DNA from: G963663315 sp963665165
Lineage (GTDB): Bacteria > Pseudomonadota > Gammaproteobacteria > Arenicellales > Poriferihabitantaceae
Length of the DNA stretch: 64,000 nucleotides
Direction: 5' to 3'
Assembly (NCBI GenBank): GCA_963665165.1
Contig: OY761989.1
Location: 806,001-870,000, forward strand
Shown here: positions 45,226-53,960 of the stretch, in pieces
How positions within the stretch are numbered: position 1 is the first letter of the stretch
Layout: every line of letters starts with the position of its first letter
Position numbers and translations under genes: made by a program
Notes under the pieces: generated by a model
What the model saw: only the letters and a program-made list of their open reading frames with translations
Databases searched by the model: none
What the model was told of the DNA's origin: nothing

Positions 45226-45236
45226 TCCACGGCCAT

Positions 45237-45944
45237 TTACACAGAAATCTTTATGCTCTCTTTCCGGTAGACGCAGAACCAGCCTTCGGGTTGGTTGTTC
45301 TCGTAGTAAGGACCCATTTCCAGACTCAGGCAGCGCAGCCGGGATTGATTTTCCAGTTGTTTGAACCGGTCGGCGAATCCCATGCTTTGCCACAGGTCCT
45401 TGTGAACCGTGCAGGCGAGAATACCACCGGGCTTCAGTATCCGGCAAATTTCATCCAGTGGTCCAGGTCCGACATGGCCATGGGTGAAGGTGCCGGACGA
45501 AATGACGCCGTCCAAGCTGTCGCTTTCATATTCCAGCGGCAGATTGACGTCGCCGACCTGGAGGCCCTTGTACAATCCCTTGCGATTTGCCACCTCTACC
45601 ATTTCCCGGGACAAATCAATGCCGTACAGGTTGGTGAAGCCCTGTTCCGCCAGCGGATACACGGTGAGGCCCGTACCGCATCCGAGGTCGAGTATTTTCG
45701 CGTCCCTGTCATCGAGGCGCTCCATCATTTTCCCGGCAATCAATCCGGGTGAGACATAGTTCAACCCTTCTACCATCTGCTGGTCGTACTCCCGCGCCCA
45801 CCTGGCGTAGAAAAGCTTCATGCTTTCTTCGTTTTCCAGGTTATAGGCTTCGGTAACGAACTTTCCGGGTCCCGTTGGGGCTTCTCCGGCTGTTTCCGTA
45901 ACCGTTGGGGCCTCGTTCTGTTCGGAAGAGTCTTTCGGGGCCAT
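45237..45944 (-). CDS. Class I SAM-dependent methyltransferase
   Basis: 235 residues. SAM-binding motif I ILDLGCGTGLTVYPLAEQG, then IDLSREMVEVAN and an LKPGGILACTVH post-motif. A hydrophilic N-terminal tail of about 25 residues is rich in Glu and Thr. Starts with a yxYArWA-like segment (LFYARWAREYDQQM) seen in small-molecule methyltransferases such as the Williams-Beuren candidate-like group. Substrate unknown. It is last in a minus-strand unit after the EamA exporter (11-base gap). G+C content is back to host level. Confidence 0.82.
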   Translation of the reverse strand: MAPKDSSEQNEAPTVTETAGEAPTGPGKFVTEAYNLENEESMKLFYARWAREYDQQMVEGLNYVSPGLIAGKMMERLDDRDAKILDLGCGTGLTVYPLAEQGFTNLYGIDLSREMVEVANRKGLYKGLQVGDVNLPLEYESDSLDGVISSGTFTHGHVGPGPLDEICRILKPGGILACTVHKDLWQSMGFADRFKQLENQSRLRCLSLEMGPYYENNQPEGWFCVYRKESIKISV

Positions 45945-45955
45945 CAGGTATCGGT

Positions 45956-46858
45956 TCAGGAAATTTTAGTGAGTGGATTGTTACCGGATTTCAGGACCAT
46001 GGCAACACCGATTACACAGGCAATGATTCCAGCAATCGAAACCAGCCCGAATGTCTCGCCGAAAAATATCCAGGCCTGGACCACTACAAAAGGCGGCACC
46101 AGATAAAACAGCCCCGCCACCTTGCCCGCTTCACCGGTTCGAATCAACCATAGCAGGAGTATTGAGGTGCCTGCCGACAATACCAGCACCAGCCAGGCCA
46201 GAGCCAGAACGAACGACAGTGTCCAGTCGATTTCGCGGGATTCCAGTGCAAATGCGAGAATGCCCATGATCACGGTATTGACCAGGAACTGGAAGCAGAC
46301 ACTCGGCAACAGATCATACGCCCCGCAGAATTTTTTCTGGTAGACCGTGCCGACGGAGATTGCGATCAAGCCGGCCGTTGTGAAAACCAGCCCGGTATAA
46401 TTGACCGCTCCGGTGTCAATCCCCTGTTGGGTAATGACAATGGTGATGCCGATAAATCCAATGACCAACCCTGCAATTTTCAGGAGGGTAATGGACTCAT
46501 CCAGCCAGCGGGCCGCGATAAACACCGTTACCAGAGGTTGCAGGCCAATGACGATTGCGGTCATCGAGGAAGGGAACCCGGCCTTGATGGCGCTGAAAAC
46601 CCCTCCGAGGTAAACGCAGTGGATCAGAATGGCGACGACTGCCATGTGACCGTAATCAACCACACGCTTCGGCCAGGTCACCTTGAAAAACGGGACCAGC
46701 GAGAACAATATCAAGGTCGCCATCAGCATCCGGATACCGAGAAAAGTGAACGGTTCGGCGCTTGGCAGGCCGAATTTTGCGCTGATAAAGCCGGTACTCC
46801 ACAGGAATACGAACAACAGCGGAAGCCCGGTTCTTATCGTATGAGTTCGAAATGACAT
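45956..46858 (-). CDS. EamA/DMT-family transporter
   Basis: 300 residues with ten predicted membrane helices in two EamA repeats; features are LWSTGFISAKFGLPSAEPF in helix 1 and FFGETFGLVSIAGIIACVIG near the end. The family exports or imports metabolites such as amino acids and nucleotide sugars. Located between a YcaD-like MFS gene (57 bases) and the methyltransferase gene (11 bases), all on the minus strand. Substrate unknown. Confidence 0.85.
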   Translation of the reverse strand: MSFRTHTIRTGLPLLFVFLWSTGFISAKFGLPSAEPFTFLGIRMLMATLILFSLVPFFKVTWPKRVVDYGHMAVVAILIHCVYLGGVFSAIKAGFPSSMTAIVIGLQPLVTVFIAARWLDESITLLKIAGLVIGFIGITIVITQQGIDTGAVNYTGLVFTTAGLIAISVGTVYQKKFCGAYDLLPSVCFQFLVNTVIMGILAFALESREIDWTLSFVLALAWLVLVLSAGTSILLLWLIRTGEAGKVAGLFYLVPPFVVVQAWIFFGETFGLVSIAGIIACVIGVAMVLKSGNNPLTKIS

Positions 46859-46915
46859 GTTTCAGGGCCGGTTGCGGTTGAACGGGTTATTGCGGATGAA
46901 AGGCCGGTCATCCAC

Positions 46916-48130
46916 TCATTTGTTTCGGCGGAGCAATTTGCCGATCGTAAACGAGGTGCGGGGGATATAGGCATAGCTGGTTCGATTCTCACTGGTTGGG
47001 CGGGCGCGCATCCGCAGCAGGCTGAACAGGACCAGTAAAACGTGGGCAAACGCAATGAAAAGGAATAGCGCTTGCGGCCCGAATCCTTCGATCAGGCTGG
47101 AAGTGACCAACGGGCTGAAAATGGCCCCGATCCCGTAGATGAAAATCAGGGAGGCGTTGACCTCAATGGCGCTGTCAGGGTCCACGAAATCATTGGTGTG
47201 GGCGGCGGATACCGAGAAAATAGGGAAGGTCGCAATTCCGAACAGGATGGCGCCGACGAAAATGAACCACATTTCCATCGAGTTGACTATCGCAATCAGT
47301 CCACAGACGATGACACTGGCGGCGGACAGGCCAACCAGCACCTGCCTGCGGTCGAATTTGTCGGCCAGAAAACCGACCGGAAATTGCGCCAGGGCGCCAC
47401 CCATCAGCACGGTTGCGAGAAAGTAACCGATTTGCTGAGCGCTCAATCCCACTTCCTGTCCATAGATCGGTCCGACCATGCGAAAGGACGATGAAGTGAC
47501 CCCGGCGACAATGACCCCGGCCACTCCGAGCGGGGAAATCAGCGCTGTCCTGACCGGCTTTAACCGGGGGGCGGGTGGAATCCGGGGTTGATCCAGTCTG
47601 GTCAATGTCAATGGAAACAGGCAGGCGCAGCAAAGTATCGCCAGCAGGTTGTAGGAAATATAGGATGCCGGTTCCAGTACCGCGATCATCAGCTGGGCGC
47701 ATGACGACGCGATGATGTCTACGGCCCGGTATACGCCCATCACCCGCCCACGCGACTGGTTGGTTACCTTCGACTGCATCCACGCCTCGATGATGGTATA
47801 ACATCCGGCGATACAGAGTCCGGTCATGATACGCATCCCGGCCCATGCCCAGGGCTCGGGATACAGCGGATGGGCGATGGCTCCGATTGCGCCGCAAGCC
47901 GCGAAGGCGGCAAACCCCCTCGAATGACCTACCGTACCCAGGACTCTTGGCGCCAGCCAGCAGCCGACGAAGAATCCGAGAAAGTGGGCAGAACCGAGAA
48001 TACCGATCTCGGTTTTGGAAAAACCGAGTTCAAAACCCGACAGCACATCCAGGGGGCCGATTGACCCGGAGCTCAATTGCAGGAAGGTGATCGACAGGAA
48101 AAGTGCGGCGAATGAGATAAGCAAGCGCAT
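46916..48130 (-). CDS. MFS transporter, YcaD-like
   Basis: 404 residues, about twelve membrane helices. Typical YcaD-type segments: SGFELGFSKTEIGILGSAHFL, MGVYRAVDIIASSCAQL and the central LADKFDRRQVLVGLSA, with the cytoplasmic loop Arg residues of MFS motif A. ATG 48130 is used rather than the TTG three codons earlier, because ATG leads directly into the conserved hydrophobic start. First gene of a three-gene minus-strand unit. The substrate of YcaD proteins is not known. Confidence 0.85.
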   Translation of the reverse strand: MRLLISFAALFLSITFLQLSSGSIGPLDVLSGFELGFSKTEIGILGSAHFLGFFVGCWLAPRVLGTVGHSRGFAAFAACGAIGAIAHPLYPEPWAWAGMRIMTGLCIAGCYTIIEAWMQSKVTNQSRGRVMGVYRAVDIIASSCAQLMIAVLEPASYISYNLLAILCCACLFPLTLTRLDQPRIPPAPRLKPVRTALISPLGVAGVIVAGVTSSSFRMVGPIYGQEVGLSAQQIGYFLATVLMGGALAQFPVGFLADKFDRRQVLVGLSAASVIVCGLIAIVNSMEMWFIFVGAILFGIATFPIFSVSAAHTNDFVDPDSAIEVNASLIFIYGIGAIFSPLVTSSLIEGFGPQALFLFIAFAHVLLVLFSLLRMRARPTSENRTSYAYIPRTSFTIGKLLRRNK

Positions 48131-48139
48131 ATTGTGCAA

Positions 48140-48158
48140 CCGGTATTTGCAGTACCGG
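48140..48158. promoter_or_regulatory. Inverted repeat in the MFS/acyl-CoA synthetase divergent gap
   Basis: CCGGTA and TACCGG, six-base arms around seven bases, lie in the 79-base gap between two divergent genes. It is a candidate operator; by-eye only. Confidence 0.3.
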
Positions 48159-48209
48159 ACTATACATATATGTCGGCAAGGGTAAAGAAAAAACTATAAA
48201 ATCCTGACA

Positions 48210-49871
48210 ATGAAAAAACAGACCGCCAGCCATGCCTACAAATATCCTTTGCTGATCCGGCATCTGCTGGATGCCGCGCTGGTCGTTTCGCCGGACCAGG
48301 AAATTGTCAGCGGCGACCTGTGCAGATACAGCTACCGTACCTTTCGCCAGCGCATTGCGCGGCTGGCGGGCGGACTTGCCTCCCTGGGCATTGGATACGG
48401 CAATACGGTCGCAGTCATGGATTGGGACTGCCACCGGTACCTGGAGTGCTTTTTCGGGGTTCCGATGATGGGCGCAACGCTTCATACCATCAACATACGG
48501 TTCTCGCCTGAGCAGATCCTGTATACGATCAACCATGCCGGGGACGACGCCATTCTGGTCCATTCGGATTTCATTCCGGTCATCGAACGGATTCTTGACC
48601 GGATCGAACGTCCCGTCCGACTGGTTCTTTTAACGGATGAATCCACGTCCTCCGGGTCGCTGCCCGACTGTTTTGACGGCGAATACGAAACGCTGCTGGC
48701 CGGCGCCGACCCGGATTTCGGGTTCAGGGACTTTGACGAGGACACGGTCGCCACCACTTTCTATACAACCGGAACCACCGGCGACCCCAAAGGGGTATTC
48801 TACAGCCACCGTCAACTGGTTCTGCATACCATGGGCATCGTGCTTGGACTCTCGCCGCTCGATGACCCGGTCCGGCTTGGCAGGAGTGACGTCTATATGC
48901 CGATGACCCCGATGTTTCATGTGCACGGCTGGGGGTTGCCGTATGCGGCTACGATGCTCGGACTCAAGCAGGTCTATCCCGGTCGATACGAACCGGGCAG
49001 ACTGATTCGTTATCTGATCCGGGAGCGCGTTACCTTTTCCCATTGTGTTCCTACCATCATGCACATGCTGCTTGGCGCCCCGGAAGCCCGGGATGCGGAT
49101 TTTTCGGGTCTGAAAGTCATCATCGGCGGCTCGGCGCTACCCCGGGGGTTGTCACAAATTGCCATAGAAAAGGGGATACAGATTTTCGCCGCTTACGGCA
49201 TGTCGGAAACCTGTCCCTTTGTGACGGTGGCCGATACCCGGAATATCGATTACGCCAGTGTTGGCCCCGGGGATCTGGCGATTCGGAGCAAGACCGGGAA
49301 GCCCGTGCCCCTGGTGGATTTGCGGGTGGTCGATGAAGACATGAATGACCTGCCGACGGACGGCAAGACGGTCGGAGAGGTGATCGTTCGCACGCCCTGG
49401 CTGACTCAGGGTTATACCGGTGACCCTGAAGGGTCCGACCGGCTCTGGCGGGGCGGATACCTTCATACCGGGGATGTCGGTTATATCGACGATACCGGCT
49501 CCCTGCTGATTACCGACCGGATGAAGGACATGATCAAATCCGGCGGCGAGTGGATTTCCTCGCTCCAGCTTGAAGACATCGCATCACAATGCGATGGGGT
49601 GGCTGAAGCGGCGGCAATCGGCATACCCGATCCACAGTGGGGAGAACGTCCTCTTCTGATCGTTACGCGATCCCCCGAATGTACCCGGCCGGTCAGCGAC
49701 GAGGATATCAGAAATGCGATTCGTGCCTGTGTCGCAAGTGGAACACTACCCCGCTGGGCCGTGCCCGAGCGAATCGAATTTGTGGACGCCATTTGCAAGA
49801 CCAGTGTCGGCAAGCTGGACAAAAAGACCTTGCGGGCACATTATTCCAGCCCTGCCGGGAACGGCCGGTAA
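48210..49871 (+). CDS. Fatty-acyl-CoA synthetase (AMP-forming, AlkK-like)
   Basis: 553 residues. ANL family: YTTGTTGDPKGVFYSHRQ phosphate loop, HAWG-like HVHGWGLPY, AAYGMSETCPF adenine motif, GYLHTGDVGYID, and the C-terminal lysine in TSVGKLDKK. The middle (MFHVHGWGLPYAATMLG) recalls AlkK, the medium-chain acyl-CoA synthetase of alkane degraders, so a medium- or long-chain acid is the likely substrate. The next gene starts 43 bases after its stop, and the third follows by overlap, so these three form an operon. Confidence 0.85.
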   Translation: MKKQTASHAYKYPLLIRHLLDAALVVSPDQEIVSGDLCRYSYRTFRQRIARLAGGLASLGIGYGNTVAVMDWDCHRYLECFFGVPMMGATLHTINIRFSPEQILYTINHAGDDAILVHSDFIPVIERILDRIERPVRLVLLTDESTSSGSLPDCFDGEYETLLAGADPDFGFRDFDEDTVATTFYTTGTTGDPKGVFYSHRQLVLHTMGIVLGLSPLDDPVRLGRSDVYMPMTPMFHVHGWGLPYAATMLGLKQVYPGRYEPGRLIRYLIRERVTFSHCVPTIMHMLLGAPEARDADFSGLKVIIGGSALPRGLSQIAIEKGIQIFAAYGMSETCPFVTVADTRNIDYASVGPGDLAIRSKTGKPVPLVDLRVVDEDMNDLPTDGKTVGEVIVRTPWLTQGYTGDPEGSDRLWRGGYLHTGDVGYIDDTGSLLITDRMKDMIKSGGEWISSLQLEDIASQCDGVAEAAAIGIPDPQWGERPLLIVTRSPECTRPVSDEDIRNAIRACVASGTLPRWAVPERIEFVDAICKTSVGKLDKKTLRAHYSSPAGNGR

Positions 49872-49914
49872 TCGAAAATCCCGACCACATCCATTCACGT
49901 CCATCCATACCGAT

Positions 49915-50841
49915 ATGCCCAATCACAAACTGGCCGGGGTGATTACCCCGATTCTGACCCCTTTCAACGACGATCTCAGCTTCAATCCCGAATTGTATGT
50001 GCGGCACGCCCGATGGTTGTTGCAACAGGGTATCCATTTCATTTCCCCTTTCGGCACGACAGGCGAAGCGCTCAGTCTGTCGGCAGGTGAGAGGATCCGT
50101 GCGCTGGATGCCTTGATCGATGGCGGTATCGACCCGGCCAGACTGATGCCGGGAACCGGGCTGTGCAATCTCCATGATACGAAAAAACTCAATCTGCACG
50201 CGGTCAACAGAGGTTGTGCCGCGGTCATGGTTCTGCCGCCCTTCTTTTTCAGGAACGCCAGCGATGAGGGATTGTATGTCTATTTCTCCCGATTGATCGG
50301 GGAGGTCGATCATCCCGGCCTCAGGATTTGCCTGTACCATATTCCACCGATGGCGGGCATTGGTTTCACTCCTTCCCTGGCCGCTCGGCTGGCAACCGAT
50401 TTCCCGGAAACCGTGATTGCCTACAAGGACAGTTCCGGTGATTTCGAAAACACCCGGGCGGTGATTGCGGCGGCGCCCGGTATGGCCGTGTTCCCCGGAT
50501 CCGAAACTTTTCTTCGCCCGGGCCTGGAAAATGGAGCGGCCGGTTGTATCTCCGCCACCTGTAATGTCAACCCCGCTGGAATCCGCGGGGTGTTCGACAG
50601 GGTTACCGGCGCTGTGGACGCCAGCCCGGACCGGGCGGAAGCTGAAATGAAAGAGATCCGGAAGTTGATTGAAGGCTACGCGCCCATTCCGGCCATGAAG
50701 GGACTGCTGGCTGTGCGGCGGTCCGATGAGCGATGGAGAAATGTGAGGCCGCCGCTGCTGTCTTCCTCATCCGAAAAAACCGTGAACCTGATAACCGATC
50801 TGGCGGACAGGTTGCCTGACCTCGAGGACCTTGCAAAATGA
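49915..50841 (+). CDS. Dihydrodipicolinate synthase family aldolase/lyase
   Basis: 308 residues, a TIM-barrel Schiff-base enzyme. Conserved GTTGEALSLS (48-57, carboxylate binding), Tyr141 in LYHIP and Schiff-base Lys171 in IAYKDSSGD. The family includes DapA, N-acetylneuraminate lyase, KDG aldolase and 2-keto acid lyases; the neighbours (acyl-CoA synthetase and BKACE) argue for catabolism rather than lysine synthesis. ATG 49915 is chosen: upstream in-frame sequence overlaps the preceding gene. The stop overlaps the BKACE start by ATGA. Confidence 0.83.
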   Translation: MPNHKLAGVITPILTPFNDDLSFNPELYVRHARWLLQQGIHFISPFGTTGEALSLSAGERIRALDALIDGGIDPARLMPGTGLCNLHDTKKLNLHAVNRGCAAVMVLPPFFFRNASDEGLYVYFSRLIGEVDHPGLRICLYHIPPMAGIGFTPSLAARLATDFPETVIAYKDSSGDFENTRAVIAAAPGMAVFPGSETFLRPGLENGAAGCISATCNVNPAGIRGVFDRVTGAVDASPDRAEAEMKEIRKLIEGYAPIPAMKGLLAVRRSDERWRNVRPPLLSSSSEKTVNLITDLADRLPDLEDLAK

Positions 50842-51719
50842 ATCATCCAGTCATACTGACCTGCGCTGTAACCGGAGGGCATAACAATCAGGGCAAGCAT
50901 CCGGATTACCCGATTACGCCGGAACAGATTGCGAACAACTGTATTGCGGCAGGCCGGGCAGGCGCCGCCATTGCCCACATCCATGTGCGCGACCCCGAAA
51001 CCGGCGTACGATCCGGAGACCCGGCGCTGTTCCGGGAGGTTTTCGACCGGATAAAAGACTCCGGAAGCGATATCCTGATCAACCTGACCACCAGTGAAGG
51101 CGCCCGGTTTACCCCTGGCGACGATAACGCGAAAGTCGGCGGACCGGGAACCACTCTGGTTCAGCCTCTCGACCGGCTGTGTCATATCGAAGAGTTGCGG
51201 CCTGACATCTGTACCCTGGATGTCGGTACGTTCAATTTTGGCGAAGTGGTGTTCATGAATACGCCGGAGCATCTTCGAATCATGGCGGGGCGCATCCGGG
51301 AACTGGGGGTCAAGCCGGAACTGGAAGTATTCGAGCCCGGACATATCATGTTTGCCCGTCAACTGATTCGAGACGGGCTGGTTGAGAGTCCTGCGATGTT
51401 CCAGATCTGCCTCGGCATCCCTCATGCCGCGCCTGCGACGCCGGAAATCCTGACGGTGATGAAAAACCTGCTGCCCGAAGACGCCAACTGGAGCGCTTTC
51501 GGGATTTCCCGGTCGGAATTCGACATCGTGGCCCAGGCGGCGTCCCGGAACGGCAATTGCAGGGTGGGGCTGGAGGACAACCTTTACCTGGGCAAAGGCC
51601 GGTTCGCAACCAACGTCGAACTGGTTGAGCGGGCCGTCCGGATTATCCGCGAAACCGGACGGGAACCGGCAACCCCGACCCAGGCCGCCGCACGCTTAAG
51701 GATTATCCGCCGGATATGA
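50838..51719 (+). CDS. Beta-keto acid cleavage enzyme (BKACE, DUF849 family)
   Basis: 293 residues. Metal ligands H47 and H49 in AHIHVRDPETG, the GPGTTLVQPLD segment and the conserved Glu in GLEDNLYLGKG match BKACE enzymes, which cleave a beta-keto acid with acetyl-CoA into a CoA ester and acetoacetate (for example 3-keto-5-aminohexanoate in lysine fermentation). In this operon it follows an aldolase and an acyl-CoA synthetase, so it may act in the breakdown of a carboxylated compound. Substrate specificity of BKACE depends on a few pocket residues that I cannot judge by eye. Confidence 0.88.
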   Translation: MNHPVILTCAVTGGHNNQGKHPDYPITPEQIANNCIAAGRAGAAIAHIHVRDPETGVRSGDPALFREVFDRIKDSGSDILINLTTSEGARFTPGDDNAKVGGPGTTLVQPLDRLCHIEELRPDICTLDVGTFNFGEVVFMNTPEHLRIMAGRIRELGVKPELEVFEPGHIMFARQLIRDGLVESPAMFQICLGIPHAAPATPEILTVMKNLLPEDANWSAFGISRSEFDIVAQAASRNGNCRVGLEDNLYLGKGRFATNVELVERAVRIIRETGREPATPTQAAARLRIIRRI

Positions 51720-51771
51720 GGGATGCCGGTCGATCCAGAGAAAACCACTTCGTATTTGACACAATATCCAT

Positions 51772-51801
51772 TTGACAGCGTGTATTTTGTTCGGCTAATA
51801 T
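51772..51801 (+). promoter_or_regulatory. Strong sigma-70-type promoter candidate for the taurine-type ABC operon
   Basis: Perfect TTGACA, 18-base spacer, TAATAT (5/6). It lies about 300 bases before the binding-protein gene, giving a long leader. The 51720-52099 gap (380 bases) otherwise holds an inverted repeat (next entry) and no gene I support. Confidence 0.5.
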
Positions 51802-51813
51802 CATATTTCGGTC

Positions 51814-51837
51814 ATAGTCTTGTAATCATAAGACTAT
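51814..51837. promoter_or_regulatory. Inverted repeat just downstream of the promoter
   Basis: ATAGTCTT and AAGACTAT, exact eight-base arms around eight bases, starting 13 bases past the -10 element. Placed where a repressor would block transcription; could also be a short mRNA stem. Confidence 0.45.
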
Positions 51838-52099
51838 TCAAGCATTTGCTTTCAAGCGCGCCATGAGTACAAGTTCGGCATGATCTACCGCACAGGTACT
51901 GGCATGGCCCAAGACAAATATTCTGGTTAGCGTAGAATCCAAATGCTCGTTACAGAGAATGAGAGCATCAATCCATCAAGAATTTGTTATACCCGAGGAA
52001 ATTGAACCTGAATTCGATGTGCAATACTTTCCGATTGGCGTTTGTCTTTTGATGTTCGCCAAACTTCTAAAATCAAAACATTCTTCGGAGTGAATTATT

Positions 52100-53071
52100 A
52101 TGAACAAACTTAAAACTATTACGGGCATGTTTTCGGCGGCCGCCGTCGCTGCGTCCCTTTCGACCGCGGTGCAGGCTGCTGAAGAAATCAACGTCGCCTT
52201 CTTCCTTGAGTGGGCAACACCCAACATGATTGCCAAAGTCGACAAGAGTTACGACAAGGCCATGGGCGTTGACGTCAACTGGGTCGACTTCACTACCGGC
52301 ACAGCCATGACGGAAGCCATGCTCGCTGGCGATATCGACATCTCCTACTCACAAGGACTGGCGCCGTTCGTGACGGCAATCCAGCAGGGCGCTCCATTAA
52401 AAATGGTCGGTATTGCCGTTGTTTACGAAGCAAACGATTGCTTTGTTCGCAATGGTCTCGGTATTGATGCCTCCAACGCTTCTGAACTTGAAGGCAAAAC
52501 CGTTGCCGTTCCGTTGAACACCATGGCTGATTTTGCATTCCGCAAGTACATGTCGCATTACGATGTCGATATCTCAACCATGAAAATTGTCGATCAGGCG
52601 CCACCTGACGGCGCCAAGTCTCTGGCTGATGGCGCTGTGGATATGGCCTGCATATTTGGCGGCGCATCTGCGCAAGCTGCGGGTGAAGTGGGTAAGCCAA
52701 TCATGAGCACTCAGGCGAAGGTGGATGCCGGCATCGGTTCTTTTGATGTGGTTTCCGTAACCGAAAAATTCGCCACAGAGAATCCTGATCTCGTGAAAGC
52801 GTTCCTGGAAGCTACGGATGAAGTCAACAATTCCTGGGAAGGCACAGACGCGCAGTACAAGATCGTTGCCGAGGCATCCGGTATGGATCTGGAAACGACC
52901 AAAGCTCAGGTGGACGCATTCATCGTGCCTTCCAATAAGGAACAGATGGAACAGTTTTTCGGCGAAAGTGGTATTGCCGCTGAAGCCGCGGCATCTCTTG
53001 GCCTGGTATTCTCCGATGCGACCGATGCCGATGCACTGGCTAAAACAATCGACGGATCTTTCCTCGAATAA
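52100..53071 (+). CDS. Taurine/sulfonate-type ABC transporter periplasmic binding protein
   Basis: 323 residues: signal peptide MNKLKTITGMFSAAAVAASL ending near VQAAEE, then the TauA/SsuA/NrtA-type fold. Landmarks are NVAFFLEWATPNMIAK, NWVDFTTGTAMTEAMLAGDI, DISYSQGLAPFVTAIQQGAP and an EGKTVAVPLNTMADF motif. Gene order (binding protein, ATPase, permease) fits taurine- or nitrate-type importers. Taurine is the favoured guess because of the family and the sulfonate enzymes elsewhere in the window; nitrate-type proteins usually bear a different start. ATG has a GGAG box eight bases upstream. Confidence 0.75.
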   Translation: MNKLKTITGMFSAAAVAASLSTAVQAAEEINVAFFLEWATPNMIAKVDKSYDKAMGVDVNWVDFTTGTAMTEAMLAGDIDISYSQGLAPFVTAIQQGAPLKMVGIAVVYEANDCFVRNGLGIDASNASELEGKTVAVPLNTMADFAFRKYMSHYDVDISTMKIVDQAPPDGAKSLADGAVDMACIFGGASAQAAGEVGKPIMSTQAKVDAGIGSFDVVSVTEKFATENPDLVKAFLEATDEVNNSWEGTDAQYKIVAEASGMDLETTKAQVDAFIVPSNKEQMEQFFGESGIAAEAAASLGLVFSDATDADALAKTIDGSFLE

Positions 53072-53091
53072 CAAAGAAACTGGAAGAACGG

Positions 53092-53124
53092 GAAGAGGCC
53101 ACGATTTAGGGCCTCTTCTTTTTT
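53092..53124 (+). terminator. Intrinsic terminator between binding-protein and ATPase genes
   Basis: Nine-base perfect stem (GAAGAGGCC with GGCCTCTTC), nine-base loop, then a run of T. It sits 20 bases after the binding-protein stop and 38 before the ATPase start, so expression of the later genes depends on read-through. Confidence 0.8.
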
Positions 53125-53162
53125 ACCTATTCAGCACACGACCATCGAAATTGTAGGAAACG

Positions 53163-53960
53163 ATGGCAGACCTAGTCTGTAAAGACCTCAGCATGACGTT
53201 TACCAATCCGCAAACGGGTGCGGATATCGAAGCGTTGAAAGACATCAATTTCACCTTGAAAAAGGGAGAATTGTTATCCGTGCTGGGTCCCTCCGGCTGC
53301 GGCAAGACCACACTTCTGAATATGCTTGCCGGATTTCTGATTCCCACTGCCGGCAACTCATTTCTCGGCGGCAATGTCATTGACGGCCCGGGTGTCGAGC
53401 GCGGAATGGTCTTTCAGCAAGGCGCATTGTTTGAATGGCTGCCCGTTTCGAAAAATGTCGACTATGGTCTACGGATGAAAAACGCGGATCCCGTGGAGAG
53501 TAAGAAACTTGTCGAGAAGTGGCTTGATATTGTTGGCTTGCAGGGGTTTGGCGACACACCCACTTATCAACTGTCCGGTGGCATGCAGCAGCGCGTGGCG
53601 CTGGCTCGTTGCCTGATTAATGATCCGGATGTGATTCTCATGGATGAACCGTTGGGCGCTCTCGACGCGCTGACCCGTGAAAAGATGCAATCGCTGGTTC
53701 TGGAGCTCTGGAAAGAAACCGGCAAGACCATCATGATCATTACCCACTCCGTGGAAGAAGCCCTGTTACTCGGTGAGCGTCTTTTCGTGATGGCGCCCCG
53801 GCCTGGCCGCATATTCAAAGAGTACAACCTGCCATTTGCCGAGCGCGGCCTGGTAGAGTCGCTTCGGGAAATCAAACAGGACGATCACTTTTCAAGCGTC
53901 CGCGAAGAAATTCTAACGATGATCTGGGATATGGAAGAGGAGATCATGGGTCGTGTTTGA
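53163..53960 (+). CDS. Taurine/sulfonate-type ABC transporter ATP-binding protein
   Basis: 265 residues. Walker A GPSGCGKTTLLNMLAG, a Q-loop in MVFQQGALFEWLP, signature LSGGMQQRVALARCL, Walker B VILMDEPLGALD, and an H-loop in ITHSVEEALLLG, in the TauB/SsuB style. It starts 38 bases after a terminator and overlaps the permease gene by eight bases, which indicates a shared transcript for the ATPase and permease. Confidence 0.88.
   Translation: MADLVCKDLSMTFTNPQTGADIEALKDINFTLKKGELLSVLGPSGCGKTTLLNMLAGFLIPTAGNSFLGGNVIDGPGVERGMVFQQGALFEWLPVSKNVDYGLRMKNADPVESKKLVEKWLDIVGLQGFGDTPTYQLSGGMQQRVALARCLINDPDVILMDEPLGALDALTREKMQSLVLELWKETGKTIMIITHSVEEALLLGERLFVMAPRPGRIFKEYNLPFAERGLVESLREIKQDDHFSSVREEILTMIWDMEEEIMGRV

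Noticed and set aside
31730..45236. Short shared strings (GACAGGG, ACATGAT) at the two island edges as att repeats
   Set aside because: Just seven bases each and not placed symmetrically; expected by chance.
51959..52093. 44-codon open frame before the taurine-type binding-protein gene
   Set aside because: Ends in the ribosome-binding site of the next gene, has no recognisable motif and poor start context; a leader peptide is possible but not supported.
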